A stretch of DNA of 5,780 nucleotides from Candidatus Ulvibacter alkanivorans (GTDB lineage: Bacteria; Bacteroidota; Bacteroidia; Flavobacteriales; Flavobacteriaceae): positions 1 through 5,780 of the forward strand of contig NZ_QOLC01000095.1 of assembly GCF_003333325.1 (NCBI RefSeq), read 5' to 3'. A program made the position numbers and the translations under genes. Numbering within the stretch: the first letter of the stretch is position 1; every line of letters starts with the position of its first letter. Under the pieces are notes generated by a model that saw nothing but the letters and a program-made list of their open reading frames with translations, searched no databases and had not been told where the DNA came from. Positions 1 through 5,251 of the stretch are shown here, piece after piece.

Positions 1-21
1 TGTGCGTAAAGTGTGCGTAAA
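1..21. repeat. Tandem direct repeat upstream of the integrase
   Basis: TGTGCGTAAA occurs at 1-10 and again at 12-21, an 11-bp period, ending 32 bases before the integrase start. Only the window edge limits the left side, so more copies may lie outside. Short direct repeats next to a tyrosine recombinase gene are often arm-type binding sites for the recombinase or operators for its own control; that role is inferred here. The rest of the leader (22-53) holds an imperfect match to the Bacteroidetes -7 element (TAnnTTTG) at 28-35, TACCTTTA, but no TTG box at the expected distance upstream. Confidence 0.5.
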
Positions 22-53
22 ATTGGCTACCTTTAATTGCAAAAATTTTACTT

Positions 54-1307
54 ATGGCACGAGCGAGACTTACCTTGGACACCCGGAAAAAATCAAAAAA
101 TTCTGATGGTTTTTATCCTATCGTCATTCGTATTTTTCATCGAAAGCCACGGATGATTCGTATGGATACAAATACGTCAATTTGCGGATGGGACAGCATT
201 AATATGGAATTGAAAAAATCTGCTAATGCCAATAGAGATTTAGACTGTGATAAAGTTAACGTGGAACTTTATGATAAACTACACGCCGCTAAATCAATAA
301 TAAATGAATTGGGCGATACTATCGATAACATTGGCGTGGATATTTTGATTGAGAACATTAAAAAGACCTGGGATAATTCATTGGATTCCGAATTAAAAAA
401 GAATCTATCTAATCCACTCACAATAAATGAATGGTCAAAGGTTCTTATAAGCAGGAAGTTGAAGGAAGAAGAACCTGGTACGGCGAAATGGTATAAGGAT
501 TCAATTAGCGCGATTACAAAATTTAATGAAGGGCAACCTCTTAAATTCTTTGAGTTGACGGTAACGTTTTTGAAAGAGTTTGAATCAGAACATAAGGCTA
601 AAGGCAATTCCAATAATACCATAAGTTCTTACTTGCGTGGGGTCAGAGCTATATATAATAGTGCAATCAAAGAAGATAAGTACATCCCTGAAAAAAATCC
701 TTTTCTCTTTTATAAGATTCCAACTACTCGAAGGACTAAAAAGAAGGCTCTTCCCAAGGAAAATTTTGCCACTATTCGCGAGCTGGATTATCCTGTTGGA
801 AGCAATCTATTCCACACCAAAAATTATCTTTTGAGTATGTTTAACTGTCGAGGGATGAACTTAATCGACCTTGCAAAACTAAAAGTTCGGGATATCAAGC
901 AGGGTAGGATTTTTTATGGCCGAAGTAAAACCGACGACCCACTATCAGTTAAAATCACTAAAGAGCTGCGTTCGATACTTGACTATTATACCGTTGGTAA
1001 GGAACCGAATGATTTTATTTTTCCTATTGGCTATGACGGTTCTGTAGCTACATTTAAAAAATACCGTTCCGACCGCAGATTGGTTAATAAATTGTGTAAG
1101 ATAATTGCGAAAGATGCTAATTTGAATGTTCCACTAACATCTTACTACGTTAGGCATTCTTGGGCTACGATTGCAAAAAATATGGGCATATCTACGGAAA
1201 TAATAAGCGAAGGGCTTGGACACCATACCTTGAGAACAACGGAAATTTATCTCAAAAGTTTCGATAATGAGGTGCTGGATGATGCGAATGAATTAATAGT
1301 CGCATAA
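54..1307 (+). CDS. Tyrosine recombinase / phage-type integrase
   Basis: This is a site-specific recombinase of the tyrosine family in the form common on Bacteroidetes integrative elements. It cuts and rejoins DNA through a covalent 3'-phosphotyrosine link. The 417-residue length is typical. An N-terminal arm-DNA-binding region (about 1-100, starting ARLTLDTRKK) is followed by a SAM-like core-binding domain (about 120-215) and the catalytic domain (about 235-405). The catalytic set is visible: Arg266 (CRGMNLIDLAKL), the beta-hairpin Lys292 (RSKTDD), Arg367 (YYVRHSW), His390 (GLGHHT) and the nucleophile Tyr399 (TEIYLKS). Position 364, normally the first His of HxxR, is Tyr, as is common in this Bacteroidetes group, so I do not read it as damage. 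The start fits the family N-terminus. The gene seems intact and monocistronic; no excisionase or mobilisation gene is visible. It may mobilise an element lying mostly to the left, or be a leftover from one; no att site can be assigned. Confidence 0.93.
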   Translation: MARARLTLDTRKKSKNSDGFYPIVIRIFHRKPRMIRMDTNTSICGWDSINMELKKSANANRDLDCDKVNVELYDKLHAAKSIINELGDTIDNIGVDILIENIKKTWDNSLDSELKKNLSNPLTINEWSKVLISRKLKEEEPGTAKWYKDSISAITKFNEGQPLKFFELTVTFLKEFESEHKAKGNSNNTISSYLRGVRAIYNSAIKEDKYIPEKNPFLFYKIPTTRRTKKKALPKENFATIRELDYPVGSNLFHTKNYLLSMFNCRGMNLIDLAKLKVRDIKQGRIFYGRSKTDDPLSVKITKELRSILDYYTVGKEPNDFIFPIGYDGSVATFKKYRSDRRLVNKLCKIIAKDANLNVPLTSYYVRHSWATIAKNMGISTEIISEGLGHHTLRTTEIYLKSFDNEVLDDANELIVA

Positions 1308-1310
1308 CCG

Positions 1311-1348
1311 AAGTTATTCAAATGTCTCTAAGTTGATTTGGATAATTT
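1311..1348 (+). terminator. Hairpin between convergent stop codons, probable terminator
   Basis: Bases 1311-1323 pair with 1336-1348 as a continuous 13-bp stem, including two G-U pairs, around a 12-base loop. On the + strand the stem runs into further T residues (1349-1350). It starts four bases after the integrase stop and ends directly against the stop codon of the oppositely oriented transporter remnant. The stem is AT-rich and so weak. On the - strand no clear U tract follows, so termination is better supported for the integrase than for the transporter. Confidence 0.5.
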
Positions 1349-1556
1349 TTAATGCGGCAACCTATCCCTAATCAGACCATATAAAAAAGTTCCAACCACA
1401 GCCCCAAAAATCACAATCAAAATAGAAATATATCCTGCGCCTACCAATACATACATAGGCCCAGGGCAAGCCCCTGCCAATGCCCAGCCCAAACCGAAAA
1501 TGATACCGCCAATGAGATATCGAGCGACACTTTTGTTCTTGGGTTTCAAACTTATT
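1349..1556 (-). pseudogene. YeeE/YedE family transporter half, 5'-truncated
   Basis: This is the C-terminal part of a YeeE/YedE (sulphur-transport domain, DUF6691-like) inner-membrane protein. About 69 codons remain open, whereas the half-size flavobacterial proteins are roughly 135-140 residues. Two hydrophobic segments are present: one containing GGIIFGLGWALAGACPGP and one from the YVLVGAGY stretch through GTFLYGL. The Cys of the hallmark GACPGP motif (codon at 1466-1468) corresponds to the conserved cysteine of thiosulfate-uptake YeeE proteins. The end, IRDRLPH, is typical of the family. Reading upstream, the frame continues as EISLKPKNKSV and then meets unrelated GC-rich IS sequence at about 1557; no in-frame ATG remains (the nearest start-like codon is TTG at 1547-1549). 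The missing N-terminal half is not found on the far side of the insertions, so a deletion accompanied or followed the insertion. It is almost certainly non-functional. The intact partner half usually lies beside it, but is not in this window. Confidence 0.8.
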
Positions 1557-2234
1557 TCGCTACCAACTCAACGCCGTGGAACGCAACCTGGGCCACATCG
1601 AGGCCATGGCGCGCATGTTCGGGGCAACGGACTTCCCCCTGCTCCGAAAATACCTCAAGCGGCTGTGGGTCGCCCAAGAGGTCGCCCGCCAGCAGCGGTA
1701 CATGTACGACACCGCATCGTTTCCCCGTCCCAGCCGCACGTTAGGCCCATCGTCAGGGGCAAGCAGGGCAGGCCCGTGGAGTTCGGGGCCAAGCTCGGCC
1801 TCTCGCACTTTGACGGGCACATGGCCGCCGACACCCTTAGCCGGGACGCCTACAACGAATCGGACGACCTGAAGGGACAGGCCGAAGCCTACAGGGCGCT
1901 TTTCGGCCATTGGCCCGAGCTGATCCAGGCCGACAAGATCTACGCCACCAACGAAAACAGGAAATGGTGCCGGGAGAACGGCATACGCCTGACGGCGACA
2001 CCGAAGGGGCGGCCCGTGGAAAAAACGAGGCGGAAGAAGGCCAGGGAAAGGGAGGAATACGCCGACAGGAACGCCATCGAGGGGCGCATCGGCAACGCGA
2101 AGCAGGTGCTGTCGCTCAACCAGATCAGGGCAAAGTTGAGGGAGACCTCCGAATCATGGATAGGGGCGACGCTCTTCGTACTGAACCTGTCCGTCCTCGC
2201 ACAAAAATCGGCTTTACTTTTTGAGCAAGCCCTA
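1557..2234 (+). mobile_element. GC-rich IS remnant (IS5/IS1182-like), 5' half missing
   Basis: This fragment of an insertion sequence carries the 3' half of a transposase. The left boundary is set where the YeeE reading frame gives way to transposase-like RYQLNAVERNLGHI (from 1558). The right boundary is tentative: the sequence becomes AT-rich after about 2215, and TTTGAGCAAGCCCTA (about 2219-2233) resembles a terminal inverted repeat of such elements, but the matching left end is absent, so it cannot be confirmed. Its base composition is unlike its neighbours (37 of 60 bases are G or C in 1801-1860, against 17 of 60 in 4681-4740), which suggests arrival from a high-GC host. No target duplication is visible, as expected for a truncated copy. 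Confidence 0.75.
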
Positions 2235-2249
2235 ACTACTGACCTTTAA
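1558..2249 (+). pseudogene. Transposase fragment, truncated and frame-broken
   Basis: This is the C-terminal portion of a DDE transposase of the large IS5/IS1182-like type. The first part, 1558 to about 1716, reads RYQLNAVERNLGHIEAMA...VARQQRYMYDT. The homologous text then continues one frame over, from about 1719, as HRIVSPSQPHVRPIVRGK, VEFGAKLGLSHFDG, RDAYNESDDL, ADKIYATNENRKWC and RNAIEGRIGNAKQ, ending LFVLNLSVL. Family members normally have several residues between the YD and HRIVS blocks, so a small deletion not divisible by three probably caused the break at about 1710-1720. The second catalytic Asp (codon 1932-1934) and the Glu (2079-2081) survive. The N-terminal domain with the first Asp is gone. 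The last residues (EQALTTDL) may be read from the element end and flank. The product cannot be active. Confidence 0.8.
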
Positions 2250-2253
2250 TATA

Positions 2254-2271
2254 GAACTCGTTTAAACTTTT
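2254..2271 (+). repeat. Left terminal inverted repeat of the IS5-type element
   Basis: GAACTCGTTTAAACTTTT. Its best partner is the reverse complement of 3151-3168, GAAGTGATTTAAACTTTT, which matches at 15 of 18 bases with an unbroken 11-base inner block TTTAAACTTTT. The repeat overlaps the last codons of the transposase (stop at 2262-2264), a normal arrangement in such compact elements. Confidence 0.75.
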
Positions 2272-3086
2272 AATAGGATAAGGGCGAAAGTTAAATAATG
2301 CCAATTCAGCCAGGATTCATCCAAGGTATCAAACCTGACCAAAAGGGTCCTGAAGCTATCTACCCAAGCAAAACATCTTTCATTGACAAAGCGCTGGTCA
2401 TAAACCTGTTGGTTAAAATCCCTTTTCCTTCCACGCTTTTTCCTTTTTCTGTTCCTAAGGTTCTCTACAATGTCAGGCGTCATTTTCCTTCGTTGTATGG
2501 CTCGCCTAAAAGACTTGCTGTCAAAGCCTTTGTCGGCATTTTGGATGCTGTTCTCCAAGCAAAGGCCACATGCGTTGAGTTGCCTTACCATACTTGCGTA
2601 CTGGGGAACAATCCCTTACAGGTCATTGTGGTTCCCACTGATGATGCCCCCATTGGCAATGGGTATCCCTTTTCCATCGGTCATGACCAAAATGTTCGAG
2701 GTACGCCCCCTCTTGCGGTGTTGGTAAGCCACACTTTGGGCCGCCTTTTTTACCAGGCTATGGGTGCCGTCGAGGTTCAATTTTTCCGTGTCCAATTTGT
2801 CTTTTTGTATCTCCAAATAGGTATGGAACATTTCCTCGAACACCCCACATCTGCACCATTTACGATAACAGTAATAGACCGTTTGCCAAGAAAACGGCGG
2901 GGCAATACCCTCTATATCAATGAACAAAAATTGCCATTGGCTTCCCGTTTTGAGTTTATGGACGATGCACTTAAAGATATCGGCCATGTCAAACCGGCTC
3001 TTAAAACCCCTATTGTTTTTTGCAATAAAGGGCAAAACACAGTTTTCCAATTCGTTTTCTGTTAACTTTGCGTACTTGCAGTTCAT
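2262..3086 (-). pseudogene. IS5-family transposase interrupted by one in-frame TAA
   Basis: This would be a 274-residue DDE transposase, full length for small IS5 elements. Residues 1-156 (ATG at 3086-3084) contain the N-terminal domain (FDMADIFKCIVHKLKTGSQW, WQTVYYCYRKW) and the first catalytic Asp106 in LNLDGTH. A TAA at 2618-2616 then stops translation right after GNHNDL. The same frame resumes without any shift as GIVPQYASMVRQLNACG and carries Asp185 (NADKGFDSKSFRR) and Glu236 (RFVNERCFAWVDSFRTLLVRF), ending LILLKV. Relatives usually have an aromatic residue after NHxDL, so TAT or TAC changing to TAA is the simplest explanation. The split separates Asp106 from the other two catalytic residues, so neither half should be active alone. 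An ATG at 2591-2589 could start the second half, but that is not a normal arrangement for the family. Readthrough cannot be excluded. Confidence 0.88.
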
Positions 3087-3150
3087 CTTTTTGTAATTTA
3101 TTGGTTCTCAACTCTAAATTACTTATTTTGAACTGCTTTTTATTTTTCGA

Positions 3151-3168
3151 AAAAGTTTAAATCACTTC
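3151..3168 (-). repeat. Right terminal inverted repeat of the IS5-type element
   Basis: Partner of 2254-2271, at the 5' (transposase start) end of the element. The transposase ATG at 3086 leaves a 64-base leader inside this repeat, which should hold the transposase promoter on the - strand. TAATTTAG within that leader is one base away from the Bacteroidetes -7 consensus, but has no clear TTG partner. The perfect palindrome TTTTTCGAAAAA (3143-3154) straddles the inner edge of the repeat. Confidence 0.75.
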
Positions 3169-3235
3169 ATATTTATTTCTTCAAGGCAAGAAGTACCGAT
3201 TTTTTACAGAATTTAGCAGTTTATTTGTAGGGACT
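3169..3235 (+). promoter_or_regulatory. Short leader of the two-component operon after the IS end
   Basis: Only 67 bases separate the IS from the response regulator start, so the operon promoter must lie here, inside the IS end, or further left. TTTATTTG at 3220-3227 differs from the Bacteroidetes -7 box TAnnTTTG at one base, but lies only 8 bases before the ATG and has no TTG box at the usual distance, so it is not a convincing promoter. TAGGGA at 3228-3233 is a weak ribosome-binding candidate and too close to the ATG to be optimal. No hairpin or operator-like repeat is evident. Confidence 0.3.
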
Positions 3236-3919
3236 ATGAAGTTACTTATTGTTGAAGACGAGATCCAATTACTAAAATCCCTTGAAGATTTTGCATCGAA
3301 GGAATCTTATTTTTATGATTCTGTTGCAACCCTTCAGGGCGCATTGGAAAGGGTCGACCTCTATGATTACGACTGTATTGTACTGGACATCAACTTACCT
3401 GACGGTAACGGGTTCGAACTCTTGGAAATTCTGTACCGAAAGGAAAAAAGCCATGGGGTAATTATACTATCGGCACGCGATTCATTGGAAGACAAACTGA
3501 AGGGCCTAGGATTGGGCGCCGATGATTATTTGACCAAACCGTTTTATTTTTCTGAACTTGATGCTCGAATAAAAGCTATTATACGCAGAAAACAATTCAA
3601 GACCAACAAACTGGTCAATTTTGCAAACCTGGTCGTCGACCCTGATCAACATCAAGTCGGACTAAATGATCTGGAAAATAGTATTTCCCTTACCAAAAAA
3701 GAATTTGCCATACTTACTCATTTGATCAATAATCATAAAAGGGTTCTAACCAAAGTTGCATTGGCCGAATACATATGGGGTGATTACGTAGATGAAGCAC
3801 AAAGCTTTGACTTTCTATTTTCCCAAATTAAAAACCTTCGACGAAAATTGGTCAAGGCCGGAGCCGAAGTTGAAATCAGAAATATATATGGTGTCGGGTA
3901 TCAAATCGAGGAAATATGA
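3236..3919 (+). CDS. OmpR-family response regulator
   Basis: This is a cytoplasmic transcription regulator that should receive a phosphoryl group from the kinase encoded directly downstream and then bind promoter DNA. The 227-residue length is standard for the OmpR/PhoB class. The receiver domain (1-118) shows the acidic pair Glu7/Asp8 in MKLLIVEDE, the phospho-acceptor Asp51 in VLDINLPDGNGFELL, Ser79 in ILSARD (the Thr/Ser switch position) and Lys101 in DDYLTKPF. A winged-helix DNA-binding domain follows (about 128-225), with LTKKEFAIL, a recognition helix around 190-205 (SFDFLFSQIKNLRRKL) and the wing ending YGVGYQIEE. All key residues are present, so it should work as a phosphorylation-dependent switch. 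The start is fixed by the conserved N-terminus. Its last codons overlap the kinase start by four bases, which indicates translational coupling. Targets cannot be read from sequence; autoregulation and control of the small envelope protein gene at 5252 are plausible inferences. Confidence 0.95.
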   Translation: MKLLIVEDEIQLLKSLEDFASKESYFYDSVATLQGALERVDLYDYDCIVLDINLPDGNGFELLEILYRKEKSHGVIILSARDSLEDKLKGLGLGADDYLTKPFYFSELDARIKAIIRRKQFKTNKLVNFANLVVDPDQHQVGLNDLENSISLTKKEFAILTHLINNHKRVLTKVALAEYIWGDYVDEAQSFDFLFSQIKNLRRKLVKAGAEVEIRNIYGVGYQIEEI

Positions 3920-5181
3920 AGCTCCTTAACTATACCTCCCGTATTCAACTTGTTCTCTTCCTGATCCTCTTTGGGATCTTTTCGGTATTGTTTTTTTTGG
4001 TATTGAGTTGGAATGTACTGCAAAATGTAGATGAAGTATTGTTTAACCGGAAAATGAATCTTTTGGTGTATCTTAAGGAAAATCCCCGGGCGCCCTTTGT
4101 GGAAGACAATCCGCTGGACGATTTTACTTTTTATCCCATAGATAAAGAAACCTTTCAAAAAAGAAAGGAGGTATATACAGACACCCTCGTTTACGAACCG
4201 GTGGATGACGAACTGGACGAATACCGTAAACTCAGTGCCCATGTAAAACTACATGGAGACTATTACAGGCTGGAAATCGTAAAACCCCACCTGGAAGTAA
4301 CTGAAATAATAAGTACCATCGCCATTACCTTGGGAGGATTGCTCTTAGGTATAACTTTGTGTTACTATCTGTCACAACGCTTTATATCCAAAAAGATATG
4401 GAACCCTTTCTACGAAATGCTTGAGAAATTGAGGCATTATCGGTTGGATAAGCAGCAAACACCAGTTCTCTCACCTTCCCGGATCGATGAATTCCAAACC
4501 CTCTGGGATGCCATCACAGAACTCATGGAAAAAAACAAAGAAGTATTTGACAGCCAAAAACAGTTTATTGAAAATGCTTCCCACGAAATGCAAACACCTT
4601 TGTCTGTTATCCAATCACGTTTAGAAACCCTTATTAGCCTAGAACCAACATTTGACCAAGCAGCCATAATAGAAAGTATCATTAGATCGACACAACGTTT
4701 AAAAAAATTAAATAAGACCCTGTTGCTCCTATCTAAAATTGAAAACCGGCAATTTCTTCTTTCCGAAAAAATTCCTGTAAACGGAATCATCAACAAATCC
4801 CTAGTTTATTACGAAGAACAGAAAGGTGCACAAGGCATTGAGGTCACCATAAAAAAAGAGACTGAGCTGATTGTTCAGGGAAATGTAGTGCTTACCGAAA
4901 TATTGATCCAGAATCTGCTTAAAAATGCCTTCCTGCACAATACCAAGGAAGGGAAGGTCATTATTTCCATAATGAAAAACAGGCTTTCCATCGTTAACAC
5001 AGGAAGGCTAAAAGCCTTGGACAAAGAAAAATTGTTTCACCGTTTTTATAAACAGTCCGGCAACCCGGATACGTGGGGGCTGGGACTGGCCATTGCCCGC
5101 AAGATATCTGAAACAAGCGGATGGGGACTTCATTATCGTGAAGAAGAAGGGTTGCACATTTTTGAAGTGGATTTCGAATAA
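3916..5181 (+). CDS. Sensor histidine kinase, inner-membrane
   Basis: This 421-residue sensor kinase partners the regulator upstream; it begins in an ATGA overlap with it and has an SD-like GAGGAA at 3908-3913. Two membrane helices (about 10-32 and 131-152) flank a periplasmic segment of roughly 98 residues that matches no sensor domain I can name. A HAMP-like linker follows (ISKKIWNPFYEMLEKLRHY, to about 200), then the dimerisation/phosphotransfer helix with His223 in NASHEMQTPLSVI. The ATPase domain has the N-box with Asn333 and Asn337 (IQNLLKNAFLHN), an F-box-like LFHRF (373-377) and the G2 motif GLGLAI (388-393). The usual DxG of the G1 box reads Asn361-Thr-Gly (LSIVNTG), a substitution I recall as frequent in this Bacteroidetes kinase subgroup, so I expect activity. 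It should autophosphorylate His223 and pass phosphate to Asp51 of the regulator. The signal is unknown; a cell-envelope or metal cue is possible but not shown. Confidence 0.94.
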   Translation: MKLLNYTSRIQLVLFLILFGIFSVLFFLVLSWNVLQNVDEVLFNRKMNLLVYLKENPRAPFVEDNPLDDFTFYPIDKETFQKRKEVYTDTLVYEPVDDELDEYRKLSAHVKLHGDYYRLEIVKPHLEVTEIISTIAITLGGLLLGITLCYYLSQRFISKKIWNPFYEMLEKLRHYRLDKQQTPVLSPSRIDEFQTLWDAITELMEKNKEVFDSQKQFIENASHEMQTPLSVIQSRLETLISLEPTFDQAAIIESIIRSTQRLKKLNKTLLLLSKIENRQFLLSEKIPVNGIINKSLVYYEEQKGAQGIEVTIKKETELIVQGNVVLTEILIQNLLKNAFLHNTKEGKVIISIMKNRLSIVNTGRLKALDKEKLFHRFYKQSGNPDTWGLGLAIARKISETSGWGLHYREEEGLHIFEVDFE

Positions 5182-5251
5182 CCAGAGTATCTTCCCGAAT
5201 TCCTACAGATTCTAGTCATATACTTGTACTTGATAAATCATTAAACTAGTA
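5182..5251 (+). promoter_or_regulatory. Intergenic gap before the envelope protein gene
   Basis: Seventy bases follow the kinase stop. TATACTTG at 5219-5226 differs from the Bacteroidetes -7 consensus TAnnTTTG at one base and lies 25 bases before the ATG, but no TTG box sits about 19 bases upstream of it. The short inverted repeat CTAGT (5212-5216) and ACTAG (5245-5249) brackets it and could be a regulator half-site pair or chance. No terminator hairpin with a T tract is visible after the kinase, so readthrough into the next gene is possible. Confidence 0.25.

Larger units (their letters stand above)
2254..3168 (-). mobile_element. IS5-family insertion sequence, complete ends, about 915 bp
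   Basis: A compact IS with a single transposase gene on the - strand, bounded by imperfect 18-bp inverted repeats that match at 15 positions. The flanking bases are ATA on both sides (2251-2253 and 3169-3171), compatible with a 3-bp target duplication, though in AT-rich DNA three matching bases are weak evidence. The size of 915 bp and the short target site fit the small IS5 groups (IS1031/IS427-like). The left end lies about 20 bp from the GC-rich IS remnant and the right end 67 bp before the response regulator start. Because the only transposase gene carries a stop codon, this copy is probably immobile unless helped by another copy. Confidence 0.8.

Noticed and set aside
28..35. TACCTTTA as the integrase promoter -7 box
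   Set aside because: The last base deviates from TAnnTTTG and no TTG box lies about 19 bases upstream, so it is mentioned only as a weak candidate.
269..834. Open frames on the - strand (269-622) and + strand (637-834) within the integrase
   Set aside because: Both overlap well-conserved integrase coding sequence in other frames and show no family features.
1547..1549. TTG as a true start of a 66-residue membrane protein
   Set aside because: The frame is a family C-terminus that continues upstream until the IS junction, so the short protein is a truncation product, not a small gene.
1500..1716. Upstream part of the 249-codon + strand frame beginning at 1500
   Set aside because: It starts inside the antisense of the YeeE remnant, and only the part from about 1719 onward matches a transposase; the first 70 or so residues are a composition artefact.
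1560..1910. A - strand open frame of 116 codons and another + frame (1910-2224) over the GC-rich block
   Set aside because: Long open frames arise by chance in GC-rich DNA; the transposase motifs lie in a different + strand frame.
2589..2618. Programmed frameshift in the IS5 transposase
   Set aside because: The two halves are in the same frame, so no shift is needed; a stop codon alone separates them.
2298..3065. A 255-codon open frame on the + strand opposite the IS5 transposase
   Set aside because: It is fully antisense to conserved transposase coding sequence, its translation has no recognisable domain, and the opposite strand shows the DDE motifs.
3901..4796. Two - strand open frames opposite the kinase (3901-4242 and 4437-4796)
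   Set aside because: They lie antisense to a complete, conserved kinase gene with no independent support.
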